Source: Fallopia convolvulus (taxonomy: Eukaryota; Streptophyta; Magnoliopsida; Caryophyllales; Polygonaceae). Taken from it: a stretch of 64,000 nucleotides of DNA. The notes beneath the pieces are model-generated. The model made no database searches. It was given only the letters and a program-made list of their open reading frames with translations, and had not been told where the DNA came from. Below are positions 11,634 to 24,842 of this stretch, in pieces; positions within the stretch are counted from its first letter, which is position 1, and every line of letters begins with the position of its first letter. The stretch spans positions 29,870,679 through 29,934,678 of the forward strand of contig OZ024719.1 of NCBI GenBank assembly GCA_964016875.1. The letters run 5' to 3'. The position numbers and the translations under genes were made by a program.

Positions 11634-12328
11634 ATCATAATTTATTTCAACCAAAGCCCAATCAAACCAAAACTCTAACTCAATCGAAATCCAAAATAAC
11701 TAGATTGAATGTAACCCCCATATAACCCGAGTTATCCATCTAGTGGAATACCCTATCCGACCCGAACCAAAAACTACCCAAATTCCCATCATACCATAGT
11801 TTACCCGGATCTGAAGCGACCCAAAACCCAAATGACCCATTAGACCTACATATCTCATTTGAATTTGCGAAATCATCGATCTAACTCGGACATCTCTCAG
11901 CCTAACAAATCAAGACAGGAACTTTGATCGACACTAGTGTCCAGAAACAGACAAATAGGTTATAATCTCTGTTTGATACCAAGAAAACTGAAACACAACA
12001 ACAAATGCAAAACACGTGAATTGGTGTTACACTGTACATTGCGTGAGGGAGCCAAAAAAAACTATTCCACAAGATCTTTTGAGGTATAAAACTGATGCTC
12101 TCTAACTTGCCTACTTGCAAAATATACACCCACTAAATCTTCGGTTAGAGCCCTAAACCATGAATCAAATGTACAGCTCCAGAACATGGTAACATTCTGA
12201 ATCAGCAGTCCTTTTCAACGGAACAATTCAGGGAATCACTCCCTTTTGAGGTATAAAACGATGAATGACATTATATGGTATCGAAACAGCGGAATGAAAC
12301 TGGAGGAAATGGTAATCAAAAGTATTTA
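11634..12328. other. Intergenic DNA; possible 3' UTR of the esterase gene on its right
   Basis: ACCCGA-like words lie at 11740-11840. From about 11900 to 12330 the - strand has the look of an untranslated trailer (T-rich, no frame), with a repeated TTTTGAGGTATAAAAC at about 12077 and 12244. I found no coding exon here for the missing end of the esterase. Confidence 0.4.
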
Positions 12329-12664
12329 GGCCCTGTTTGGTTGCAATTCATAGAAACGTAAACGGAATGGAAATGAATGTAGTCCATTTAAGTGTCATGA
12401 TACATTGACAAAAAAAAAATCAACTTGTTTTGCACAAACTCTTATCCATTGTAAAAAGGGGCATGTTCCACCTTAATCATTTTTCCATCATGGGGGTGGC
12501 TAACAAAATGGTGGAATCACTCCCTTCTATTTCACTTTTACATTGGACAAGTTGTTGAATGATTTTTTTTATATAAATGTATTATGATATTAAAAATGGT
12601 CTAAATTTATTTCGTTTCCGTTTACGATTATGTTTCCATATGTCACAACAAACCAAACGGGGCC
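12329..12664. mobile_element. Tourist/PIF-Harbinger-like MITE, 336 bp
   Basis: Ends GGCCCTGTTTGGTT and, inverted, GGCCCCGTTTGGTT form terminal inverted repeats. TTA flanks both sides (12326-12328 and 12665-12667), the usual Harbinger target duplication. Second-tier pairing (AACGTAAACGGAATGG near 12353; TTTCCGTTTACGATTATG near 12614) extends the hairpin. No coding sequence. It sits in the presumed 3' part of the esterase gene. Confidence 0.85.
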
Positions 12665-12914
12665 TTAGAGTTGAAGTCTTTCATAACCTTGTTCACATTG
12701 GATAGAACCATATCTATATTAGATGTACGGGATAAGATGCGAAGCAATGACCCAAGGTAAAATATTACATCAGGCATAACAAATTCAAAATTATTTGAAT
12801 ATAGCTCAAGGGAGACAAAAAAGTAAAAACCTACTATGTTCCATGGATAAAATTAGATCAAACAAATTAATTGGAAATTTATCAAGATCAGAATACTACA
12901 AGATGAGTCAATAC

Positions 12915-15900
12915 CTGTGGTGATGACAGGAGAATTATATTTCTGAAGTATTCCAAAGTGTTGTGCTGAAAATTTAAACCATTCAACAAAAAATCAAGAA
13001 AAGATTAAAACAGGAGCAACAACATACAGACAAACATCAAGTAAATTTTAAACATCATAGGTCAAGGTGACAAATAGTTATTAGTGAAAGTTGAGGACAC
13101 AAATATCAGTACATAAAATCACAATGCAGTCATCAATGAACAAATTAATTTTTGCACTAAAGTACAACTCCCAGCTTGTACATTATGTTTCACGTACAAG
13201 TGTAGGAAAGAATCATTTTTACCTGGCACAATTTGTAAAAGAAAGTATTATATAGATCTGGATCATCAGTGAAAGTAAGTTGGTGAATGCACTGTGTATT
13301 CTTGAACTTTTTCAACAGCCATAATCCAGAATTGAATAAAGAGTTTGAACTATACAGATATCCCAAATGCGGCCCAGATACAGATACATAGGTATGCAGG
13401 AATCTGAGGTACGGCTCCATAATGCTCTCTGCAATACTAAAACTCTAAATTAGTAGTAAATTGTGAGCTTATGGAAGGATGTTTTAAGTACCCTGTTCAT
13501 ACCAGCCAATGCAGTTCTGATTATGACATTTCCAATAGAATGCCCCACAAAACTGAGCTTTATACTTCTTAAGCTTGCAGATCGTGATACCTTGTCCATT
13601 TTCTTTTTAAGGAAAGATATAACTTCTTGTGCCAACCGTAACCCCATTTCCCTCAAGTCCCCAGAAGTTTTATCTTCATTGACCTCTGACATAAGACATT
13701 CCGCCTTTGGATCTATCAAAAGCCACTGGTTACGAACAAGTCGTAAGTCGAGATGATGTCCCTAATTACAAGAAAAATTAAAGGTAATTGAGTGCTTCTT
13801 ACGAAAGAGTCAAGAATTGACAATGCGCCAGATAACATTGTTTGTTATACATGCAGAAGCTAAAGCTATTAAAAGAAAAGAAAGCCGCCAAATCACTATA
13901 GTAACAAAAAGCTTTGATATATAATCATGCAATAAGTATTAGGATAGAGGAACATGCATTAAGGATTGAAGTAATAATGTGCTGTTGATTAGGAAACTAC
14001 TTTAAAAAGATAAAAAAATAGAAAGCAGAAAATTGAGAACAAGGTTTAGTGGTATATATACCAACCTCTATAGCTTTTACCAAAACTGTGATGAGGGTGC
14101 TAATGCTATTAATTAATCAAAGATCTACAAGCTTTTGCAAGAAAGCACATATGGTTCTTCCAATAGCTATGCTGGATCCCAAATCCTCCTGCTAGATTAT
14201 TTATTTATTACACAGTATAGTAACTTCTCAGCATGTCCATGCGCTAGCAACCACAAAATAGATAAGAACTGAGGAATCTTTTAAAAGAGCATCAAGTTCC
14301 GACTTTTTTGCAAGAGTAGAAAACTAGCCTTTTCATTCAGGTCTCTTTCAGAAAACTAATTTTGTCTGACAAAAGCTTAAGAGATATTGTAACTTAAAAG
14401 TGAGGTCCTAGCAAGATAGGGTCAGACCAAATATGGTCTAAGTTTAAGAGGTTCATTTTTATGTAATAATAGAAATGTTCATTGGTAATCAAAGAAGATA
14501 TAATGAAGACAAATTATCCTCCAGCAAAGAAGAAAATAAAAAGGAAAGATACGAATCAAATAAGAGAAAATGTTGCAGCTCCTACAAGGCCCTCTAATCA
14601 AAATTTAAAAGCGCAAGGATAGGAGGTAAAATTAACCAACTATTCACATAAGAACTCCAAAAGAACCACTTTCATGAAGAACACGACATAATTTAAGGTT
14701 AGTCAACTCCAAAATGCTGCCAAAAAGCATATGTTTGGCAATAGAAACATGGGACACAGCTGGATCTAACATCCAAATAAATCACAAACTGCTGACCAAA
14801 ATTATGCTACACACAAACAAACGAACAAGCAATTACTATGCTTATTACTTCCTAGACACATTCAACAAGCATCATTAGTAATACTTTTCTTCATCATCAA
14901 AGGATATCTTATTTACTTTTCCTAGTTACTTTGGGCTAGTCAAGTACTATAAATAGAGACAAACATTTTGCAAGAGTTTCATTTCATTCTAACATCATTC
15001 CACCCTATAGCCAAAACCCCAACATGTAGCCCCTATTCCACCACTGATTCATCACCTTTCCACCCTACAGCCCTACAGAGTACCATTGCCAACATCCCTT
15101 AAACCCCACACAAATCCTAGACGAAAGCTTCCACCATGATGGGTCCAATAAGAAGAGGCACTGCGAAAATAAGGGAGCGGCAGAAGCAGAGTTTCCCATG
15201 GATAGAGACCTGGCCAGAGTTGGATTCTCCACATTAGAAGAGGAAAGAAATTCCGAAAGATCTGACGGTGGAGTGTGCTAGAGATAATGAGGAAGTTGCA
15301 TTAATCTTTATCAATTACTTGTAATATTATGTAATAATGACCAAAATCTTTCCTAGGGTACCACTACAAAGCAGTCCCCTCCTCTTTTAGAAACTTCTAA
15401 TTTCATGCAATTATAGCAAGTGATTAATAAAGAGTAGTGCAACTTTCTCGTTAAGTTTAAATCAACTCCATCTGACAGACCTAAAATTTTCAATTTTTTT
15501 TTGATGAATCTTCTGGAATTTTCTTTCCTTGCCTAGTGTAGGTGATTCACCTCTTCATTTCCATGGCTGGGTTTCGATCCTTAGCAACTCTTCATTACTG
15601 CCATGCCCATCTTCCAGTATTGCCACTTCTGATTGAACACATTATTAATTATAAATCACAGTACCAGAGAACTGTCAAACCAAATGCCTAAGCCAATGCA
15701 GGAAAGGAGTTCAAAAGCCAGGGGAATAGTACTAAAGCAGCTAATGAGAAAAGTCACAGCCGTAAAATCTAGTAGCAGGAAAGCAAAATGGGATGAACCA
15801 AAGCCCATTACTTGTTTAAGAAAAAATGCACTTGGTTGTTAGTTATAGTCATTTAGGTTCAAGCCCTACAGAGAGAAATATTCACAAAACAAACCTACAG

Positions 15901-18900
15901 AGAATCTTGAGATAATATGCTTTTAACCTTCTAGAATGCACTTTTTAAACCATACAAATAACATTAAAATATAGAACGACATCACGAATCTACAGGTTTC
16001 ACGCATTCAGGACACCTTTCGCTTTCATAGTCATACAAGTTAAATCAAACACTTCCAATGGTGAAGCATTCTTTGGCAAGTTCAGCATGAGATACCAGTG
16101 TGTAGTAAAGTACATCCTACAGAAATTGAGAATGAAATCTTTCGAGATTCAAGTCTTTGACATTTTGTACAATCGGCATTTTACTATTTAGTGCAAAAAA
16201 AAACTTTATATTTCTTTGACGATAAACAGATATGGCGACCATATAAAGAAAAAGGATCCGTAGTCCATAGAACCTGGGATGTAGTGATTTTAGTGAAAGG
16301 CCAACGTCAACCAAGGTAGGATATTTTTCAGATTCAATAAGTTGACAAGGGCTTTAAATTTAATAAGGAAAAAATCAACCAGAAAAAAGAGTTTGACCCA
16401 CTCAACCAGACAAAGTGTTACCTGAAATCCATGCACAAAGACCACAATTTTTAATATGCAGCCCCTAGATTGATGCTCAGCATCAGAAAACTTGTCTACG
16501 GACTTCAGTTCACTATGTAAGTTGGTCGAAATTTTCTGCTCGGATTTATGGAAGTATGAATCACCACTGCTAGAACACATTGGCGCATTCAATACACGCT
16601 CAACAATTACAATAGGCACATGTGAAGGATCTGCAAATATCTGCATATCTTGAATTGAACGGCTATTGATCTGCATCCAAAAGAGCTGTGAACTTCCCAA
16701 AGGTTTAGACAAAAAAAATCATAAACAGAGACAAACTCACTCTCATTTGTGTCACGCTCCGTCTATGAAGCTCAGCACGTGTTGCTGCAGTTTGGGAAGG
16801 CTGTAAAATTAATCTTAGATTAGGAGTGAGTGCCAGCAAAGTATCTTTTTAAAACTGTAGGAAAGTAAACTATATGCCAAGATTGAACATATATACAAAT
16901 TACATAATCAGTTAGCCTCCGCAGAACTGACACTTCCCCATGTCTCCCATGACTCAATCCATCATCATCTCTGCTGCGAATATAGTGATGGGGCATCTCC
17001 ACCTTAGAATACACCATCCATATTGACCATTCAACTCTACGATCATTAGTCCATGCCCCATGCAGGTATTCTAATATCCTTATTCTATTAGACCTGAAAC
17101 CAAGCACATGAGCACTTTGTGGATAGCACATTCGACATGCAAACACACTAGCATACAATATTGCATTAAGAAGGATATCTAACACCACACATTATATGAA
17201 TGAAGAAGTTAAGACTATATTTTGACTTTTCTGTTGTTTAAATAGGGAAAAAAGGCACACTCAACTTATTGATTAATTTGCATGGCAATGATCAGTGAAC
17301 AAACCTGTGGAAGTTTAAGAACACATTCCACAAATAGTGAATTTGGTCTCCTACCAAATGAGCAGAATGCGCCAGCATGTCCTTGGATAATGAATTGAGT
17401 AACAATTTGCTATGGAATTCAACAGAAGGACCTGTTTTCTATTCAATGACATAGTATTTCAATGTTTTAATCCAACAAATCCTTATCAATTAAGCACTCG
17501 CATAAAAGAGTTGAAGATAAATGTGGCAAAATGTGAACCTCTATATTATCTTGTGACTCGAAAGAATCACGCTTGGATGAATCAGAATTGTTGGAAGACA
17601 AATGTGGTGCCAATGGGGAACCAAATAACTTTGTATCATCTATTTGAGAGATAATCTCAGTCAAATCAATGCTTTGATTGATTGCTTTGCTAATCCTTTC
17701 TATATCCTCCAGAAGAATGTCACGAGCAGTTACTAATCCTTTCACAAGCATGACATCCTCTGAACTAACAACAGCTGTTTCACTGGATCCCTGACCAACA
17801 ATTCAGTTATTGTAAACGACCATCAACTTTTGCAGGAAATCAAAATAAACCAAAAATTGCTCAATATGATTTATACTACAAGGTTGAATCATGTGACCAG
17901 GCCATTATAAAAAAAATATATAAAGACATAACTAAAGTGAATGAGCCAAAATCATCAATCCCGCTCAACATTGTCTTTAATAACTTCCAGGAACAAATCA
18001 AGTAATAAATTCAAAGCAGCTAATGTCTATACCTAGTACACACCAAACATCGTCAACAGCAACATAACAACATCTACCCAGGTGGAACCCGGTATGTACG
18101 GGATCTGGGTGGTCGAGATGTACACACCAAACATCGTCATTAAAGCATTTTACAGGTTCTTTTTTTCTTCAAATACTAACACAAACATAACCTATATATC
18201 CAATGCTTTAATCTTCTAAGGGAAAATAATATCGTCTAGTATATTTTGAAGGCAGTTGTATATATAAATGAAAACAAATGGAAAAAAAGTTGTTGCTTGT
18301 TTTTGCAACTCTTAAACGCAAGGTGATTCTGTAGACAACTTTCGGGCAATTTTGCTCCTCACTCCAGCCATGATTGTGCCTTTGAGATGGACATAACCCC
18401 CATATCAATTTTGGTGTATTTTAACTAAATTCAACTATTATTGTTACATAGCTAAATTTCAGTTTTTCTTGGGTCTTTCGAGCACATCCTCTTGACATGT
18501 TCAGGCTAGGGTGCTCCCATCTTGATCCCTAGATCCTGCTCAAGCGGGACTTTACTGGGCGATGATGATGACTCCAGCAATGATTGTGACATGAGGAATG
18601 AGCGAACTCTCTCCTAGAATTCAAGGAAATTCAGCTACCCCCAATTCAAATCGCATTGCATCAAAATTCATTAAGAGAGAGTTCGATACGTGATTATTGG
18701 CTTTGATCACTCTCAACCAATATCTCATCTTTGCTCTAGGTCTTGTCTTTAGGTAAGCTTCGTCTTTCTATTGAATCAAGCTTTAGTTCACTGTATCACC
18801 CTTGAAACCACTTGAATTTCGTAGCTTAGGTCACGAAGTTCTCAACAGAAACCACTTTACAGTTTCGACCCTTAGTTCAGCCGACAACACACAAACTATT

Positions 18901-21900
18901 GTCTACAAAGAGAACACAAAAATAAAAAAAGTACACCTACTCCTTGACTAAAGTGAACCAACTAGAAAATAAAAGAGTAAAACTTAGTCAGCTCAACTCC
19001 TTATTGAGCCCAAATATTTTCTTTTAACTCAAACAAAAAAATTCTTCTACCACAAAACAGAAAAAAAAGTGAAAGATCTAGGCAATCACCTAGAAGGCTA
19101 GTAATCTTGTATAGTAAATAGAAAATTGATATCTTATCATCATGAAGCAGGGATAGCATGTTCATGAATGGAAGGAAGTATATGAACTTTTTTGACAATA
19201 ACAAACAGCTTGAGAATAGAGTAACATCAGATATTAGAAGAAATCAAAGATATATAAGACACATACATTAATTGAGCCATCCGAAGTTGCACCAGCCTCC
19301 TTGCTGTTATTGTTTGAAATATAATAATGTCAACTTTAGGTACTAAATGTTAATATTATACGCTAATCAAGCTTCAAAAGATAGCTGAAGTTGTAGTTTA
19401 CCTTGATTCCTTACGAATGTTTGTGTACACAATAGACTTCAATAGAGTGATGTGCACACTTATATCCAAGAGAACAGCATGAAAAGCATCAAAATGCACA
19501 GGGCAATATGAATGAAGACCTAGAAGAGCTTTAGGAGGAATTCTAAATTCATGAGTTGCAGTAGCAGATGCATCCATAAACCCCAGTAACTCAGATCTGC
19601 TAAAAGGAGTGCCGCAAATTCATCATGAGATTTCAGTATAATCACATGAGTCTAGGAATCAAGTAGGCAAAGATTAACTAACCCTTTTTGGAGAAATGGT
19701 GCATACATCAGTTCAAATTTCAGAATAACAGCTGACCTTGATGGAACCTAAATGTTAAAAGAAATTTGAAGTCATCACATCCTAGTGCGCCATTGCCAAA
19801 AAAAAATTATTAAATTGTATCAAGTATGGAAAGTTTCTTTAAGCACAAACACCCAACGCTTCCAGTCTTTAAACACAATTCATGATAATATCCTACTAAA
19901 TATACACCATCAGTCCAAGAAGAGGAGGAAGAGTAGAAATTCCATTATATACATGCACATATATACACTATCAGTATTATATAAATGGCATAAATGATTT
20001 AAGGATACAAGAGGAGGAGAAATCCCATTGTTAGTTCTAATGAAACTAGTTAATGATGCCTACATGAAAATGTTTATCATATTAGTGTTTACAGTTTACT
20101 CACTGTGAAATAATGGCATATCGCCTACAAATAGAAACCCCAAACCCTGTGGCATCGAAACAAAACATTCATCAGAATTTTACACTGAAGCTCAAAATTG
20201 GAGAAAGTGGTCCACGGAGTCTCAGCCACCTTTACCATACTGTTTTAATCAGCTTGAAGCAGCAGTGAAATAGATTACACCAAAGAAGTACAATAGGGTA
20301 ATGTTATATCATCATCATCATCATTAAACCTAGTGAGGCTCGGCTACAGCGGAATCTAGAGGTCAAGATGGGGGTACCCCTGCCCAAGGGAAAGGGAATA
20401 CGCCCGATAGACCCAAAAAAAACTGAAATTCAGCTATGTGACAATAATAACTGAATTTAGTTAGAATGCACCAAAACTGATATAGGGACTAAATCCATCT
20501 TCAAAGGCAGTGTATAAAAAAGCCAATGAGCATGCGGATGCACCCCAACAATAGGGTAATGTTATATGACTCCACAATTTCACGCAATTAGCCTATCATG
20601 TTTACTTCTTCCACTTTTAATGCCATTCACCCACAGGCCAAAACTCAAAAATAAATGAGGTTGGTGCAGAATAATGATTATAGCCACAATCCTGCCACAA
20701 ACACTATGGAGTAGAAATCATAGCATATAGCATAATAGATTAAAGGTGACAGGGAGAGAGATATTACCACATGTTTAGCCATAGAAAGGTTGAAAGCAAT
20801 CATGACAGATAAGAGAACATCTTGTCTTGCATATTTTATCTTAAAAGGTTGAGTCGAGAAACTATTATCTGAGTCATCAATTCTCCAAACTCCATAAGTA
20901 CCTTCATCCAAATTAGGACCTGTGGCATAGAATATACTACTCGTCTCAAATTATTTGTCATTTCAACCTTACTCACACATTAAGGAAATCTTAATCACTA
21001 CAACAATTAAGGTAGGACTAAAATTAACCAATTGCAAATTGGAATAAATGAAATAATTAATAAAAGAGGAAAGCATGAGGTTCAACCTGGAAAGTTTAAC
21101 CAACTACAAATTGAAATAATTATTCATTTAATTGTTATAAGAGCAAAATATATTAAGGGTTGATATGGAAATTTAACCATCGTTATTGTATTGGTGAAAA
21201 GAAAAAAAAATCTCTAATACAACAAATTATATGAGATGGAGGGAGTATTACTATATAAAATTAATACAAGGTCATACAGTAAACTACAACACCAAAGCAT
21301 CCTAATATAGTACACCATATCAACATATCAATTAAATTTTAAAAGTAGACAAATCTTGTTGTATGCAAATAAGATATCATAATGAACAGGCATAACATTT
21401 CATAAATGTACCAAACAGTGATCAGCGAAACAGATGAGAAAGAAGACCAATTTCACAATAACAAAGATGGTAAGTGCTTACACTGCCAAAAAAATATGGG
21501 AGGGTTATTTCATGATTAACAAAAACTAGGCATGTCATAAATAACAACAAAAACTAAAATTCTTGGTGCAGTACGCAACATAGGACTTGCTGAAAGGGAA
21601 AACAATCCTAAGAATGCCATAGAAATGAATGGATAATAATATATTTAAGGGAAAAACAAACCCGTCCCTTTTATTTCTTCCCGACCCTGCCCTGAAAGGG
21701 AAAACAATCCAAAGAATGCCATAGAAATGAACGGATAATAATAAATTTAAGGGAAAAAACAAACCCATCCCTTTTATTTCTTCCTGGTCGACCCCCACCC
21801 CCAACTGCCCTTTCCCCCCTCTAAGCCCCCACTCAAATACCATTATAACTTAACCGCAAATTACACCAAAAGCTTTTCCTTTTCCACATCTAAAAACAAG

Positions 21901-23289
21901 ATCGCCTGAGAAAGAGTTGAGATCAAGACTATCCAACCAGATGTTTTAATTCAATACAACGGAAAAATAATGCACCGACCATTAAAAAAGAAAAAAGTGG
22001 TAGGAATGGAGGGCAAGGACAAATTTGAGAGAGATTATTCTTCCTGAAGTTGCACCCATCATTTTTTCAAATAGGGAAGCGTCAAGGAAAGGAGATTAAT
22101 CACAATGGAACGAGGACGAGGGGCAAGAAATTTTAAGGGAGAATAATTGAGGTCGAGCATACAGGGGCAGGTCTTTGAAGTTCAATAGGGAACTTCAAGG
22201 GAGAAAGAAAGAGGGGCTCTATTCCTTTTTGTTTTTCCATTTTATTTTCTAACAACTAGTGTTGTGTCATGTATCACACAATCACACTGCAATATTAGTT
22301 TGTCTTATTAGTTACAACTTACACTTACAACTAACTTAGCCATGGTATGTACCATAAAGGCATACAATATGTTTAGTATGAATCATTGGAGGCACTTAGC
22401 ACTAATAAACACCAACCCAGTGTTAACCCGCCTCGGGCGGGGTCGGGGGGGGGGGGGGGGGGGTCGGGGGGGGGCGCAAGATGCACGTAGCACTAATAAG
22501 AAAAAGTTTTAAGAATTGAAAACGAGAGAACAAAAAGTAGAATCTAAATGCTATCCAGTCCTCAACTCTATGATATATGACCTTTGTTGCATTTGACAAG
22601 AAAATCAAGCTACTTTTTTTGTTTGTGAACGTCAAACTCTTTTACTCACATGAAAATATATTTAAAATAACTTGCTTGATGAAACCTTATTTTTAAGCAG
22701 CTTATTTTCTTGAGACTAAATTTTTAATGGCAAAATTTAGCCAAGAAATAAACGCAACAACCACAGGTAAAGACACAATCACCAAAATGTAATCATACAA
22801 CAGTATTTAAGCCACTACATGATTGAACATTTAGAAAATGAGAATATATTTTGGCACAAAATGAAAGCATTAAGGCGTGTTAGGCCATCATCACAGGTGC
22901 TAGTACCTTCATATTGGACAACCCTTGATGGAGTTCCCACTGAAGCATGGTCATTATCTTCCCATCTCATGGTAACTTTAATCTGATACCATCTACACCA
23001 GAAATATTATGTCATAGCAACAAAACGATTATACTATATATTAATTCCTTTAAAAAAAACTTAATGCAAAAACAATTGCAAACTTTGATGAACTTCAAAA
23101 TACAAAATTATTAAGAACTTACCCCTGCTGGAAAAGGTCAAGATTATGAAATCTATGGATGTAGATGGAAATTTCCTGTACAGTATTCAACATAGCACTT
23201 TCAGCAGGTCTTTGCTCTGCATCTACCAATCTCTTCAAAGACAGATTTTTCTGATTCAAAGCAATTGACCAGCTCAGGTGCGGAAGCAT
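12915..23289 (-). CDS. FAM135-family putative serine esterase (14 exons found, 3' end missing)
   Basis: A plant FAM135-type protein: N-terminal FAM135 domain (DUF3657) and C-terminal lipase-like DUF676; substrate unknown. Exons, 5' to 3': 23289-23123, 22992-22907, 20919-20768, 19747-19683, 19596-19402, 19303-19267, 17790-17539, 17438-17305, 17093-16904, 16800-16741, 16670-16422, 13761-13503, 13428-13223, 12965-12915. They join in one frame of 701 codons. Exon 1 starts MLPHLSWSIALNQKN and contains YIHRFHNLDLFQQGWYQIK. Exon 3 has YGVWRIDDSDNSFSTQPF. Exons 11-12 join as VVFVHGFQGHHLDLRLVRN. The nucleophile motif GHSIG puts the serine at about residue 604. Exon 13 has SGPHLGYLYSSNSLFNSG. Exon 14 ends ILLSSPQ, where relatives continue with DGYVPYHSARIE and about 80 more residues; I could not find this, and reading through meets a stop after 8 codons. 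The exon 7/8 border is the least certain. Confidence 0.9.
13762..16421 (-). other. 2.66-kb intron of the esterase gene
   Basis: This separates the exon ending HGFQ from the exon starting GHHLDL. It is AT-rich. A TATA-like CTATAAATAGAG at about 14948 and pyrimidine-rich CACCCTA blocks at 15000-15080 suggest an embedded old retroelement, but no termini or coding remnants are clear. ORFs at 15633-15842 and 16117-16314 have no recognisable domain. Confidence 0.6.
18395..18577 (+). mobile_element. SINE-like element, + orientation, in an esterase intron
   Basis: The sequence ATATCAATTTTGGTGTATTT...TTTTTCTTGGGTCTTTCG...GTGCTCCCATCTTGATCCCTAGATCC...GCGATGATGATGA has an inverted partner at 20312-20500. 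The 3' end is a short (GAT)n tail, typical of plant SINEs. The insertion lies inside intron 17791-19266. A clear A/B promoter box pair was not established, so the SINE assignment rests on the repeat pair and tail. Confidence 0.55.
20312..20500 (-). mobile_element. SINE-like element, - orientation, in an esterase intron
   Basis: In reverse complement this reads ATATCAGTTTTGGTGCATTC, TTTTTTTTGGGTCTATCG, GGTACCCCCATCTTGACCTC and a (GAT)n tail at 20312-20328. It is the same family as 18395-18577 but inverted relative to it. It sits in intron 19748-20767. Confidence 0.55.
20937..21245. mobile_element. Stowaway-type MITE, 309 bp
   Basis: The left end CTACTCGTCTCAAATTATTT pairs with the inverted right end CTCCCTCCATCTCATATAAT. 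TA flanks both sides (20935-20936, 21246-21247). The left end is only about 16 bases upstream of the exon 3 acceptor of the esterase (exon starts 20919), so the MITE supplies much of the acceptor-side intron sequence. Confidence 0.8.
21592..21795. repeat. Tandem duplication, period 102 bp
   Basis: GAAAGGGAAAACAATCC begins at 21592 and again at 21694. The two units share AGAATGCCATAGAAATGAA, TTTAAGGGAAAAA and CCCTTTTATTTCTTCC with few differences. It is intronic (intron 20920-22906) and has no coding meaning; the - strand frame at 21535-21843 merely reads the duplication. Confidence 0.9.
22445..22474 (+). repeat. G19 and G9 homopolymer tract
   Basis: Nineteen G (22445-22463), TC, then nine G (22466-22474), preceded by GGGCGGGGTC. 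The tract lies in an esterase intron, so the transcript carries the C-rich strand. It could form a G-quadruplex on the + strand, and its exact length is prone to sequencing error. Confidence 0.9.
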
Positions 23290-24179
23290 AACAAACTTCC
23301 AGGTGAGAAGCTACCCAAAAACACATTTCACCCTCGATAACCAATCAAGACCAAACATCTGAACGGTAAAGTCAACTGCAGATGGATGTAACCTTGCATT
23401 TACAAATGGAAGACTAAAACTAAATCAGAAGCACAAAGACAAAGGTTACCTTATTCCATGATAGGTGATATGATTAACCAATTCATCCAGCAATGCATGT
23501 TGATAAGACAAAAGTTCACAGAAAAATGAAAAGCTTCAATAACAAATAGCTGAGTGCACTCGTTGTCTTCGAAAGCCTAGATTTCCCGATAACAAAGACC
23601 ACTAATAAGGCTCTCTGACTGCAACTAGAATAATTATACCGCAATCCTGCATAAGTTCAGAGTAAGTAATTGAGTAATAGGACAATTAAGTTTGCAAAAT
23701 TACAAACTTTTAAATAGAGACACGGAAAAGTCACAGGATGATTCAAAAGCTGATGACCAAACTATGAGCACACACACACAGATATCAAGCCTAAAGATAA
23801 CAGCACAATGATGATCAGGAATTGCACTTAACAACTAAGCGAAATACAAAACATTAATATTAAAACAGATGAAGTATAGCTTACAAGCTTTTCCCCTTCA
23901 TATTTCAGATTTGTAACAAAAGAACGTACAACCCGGCCCTAAAACATAACGTTTTCCAAAAGCGAGGATATATTTCTCTAGCAAGAGAGACCGTAATATT
24001 GCAAATATAGCAATGTTCTAAAAGAAAATGAGTCCCAGAAAAGAATATTCAATACTCAACCAAGGTCATGCACAACCACTCTTTACTAATAACTTCAAAA
24101 GACTCCCTGTAAAAATTGTTACCAAACAAGGTTGAAAAGGCATTATTTTCATTGCAATGATAAAACATATCATAATTGT

Positions 24180-24325
24180 TTAAGTAAATAGCCATCTTAG
24201 CTCCCCAGACCCTGCCTGAGGTGGGTCCACATTGGGATGTCGTTGTTGTTGTAAATAGCCATATTGACCTCCTAATTAGCAACAAACTATTAATATTGAC
24301 TCTAATATAAAAATTAAAAAAAAAA
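24180..24325 (+). mobile_element. Possible SINE 3' tail fragment
   Basis: CCCCAGACCCTGCCTGAGGT, GGGTCCACATTGGGATGT and CGTTGTTGTTGTAAA resemble the conserved 3' end of the plant SINEs that finish in TTG repeats. A short poly-A run lies at about 24317-24329. Only the tail is recognisable. Confidence 0.35.
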
Positions 24326-24842
24326 AACACAAATGAGGGGCAAATTTTCACCTTACATGGAAGCATTAGTAATCCTTACTTCGAAAGGAAATTAGGTAAA
24401 AGGAGGTTAGATGAATTTCTATTGATGTTTACAAGGGAAACAGAAAAGGAGCCAAATGTTACCCAATACCACGTAAGGAAATTGTAGAAAGCTTGAACCA
24501 AAACGTTGCATAAATGAAATATAGCAAGCAGACCGACCCGTTGTATTCTGAAGACAACCAAAACAAAATTCCTTTTCAATTAAGACAACCAAAACAAAAT
24601 TCCTACACAATTAACTCAGATTCGCCAGAAACACAAGATCTACTCAGAATACGGAACAGTAGGCAATTTGTATTCTGAAGCCCCTGAAAAATCCAGAGTA
24701 TATCTACAAATTTACCCGAACTGGTTCAAGGAGCAGAAAGAAGTCCAAATATTGTAATTTATACAATAAAACCCTAGAAAATAGTGATCAGCATTAATGT
24801 CCGACACCAAATCGCCGAAACAACATATTATGAAAAGCTCAC

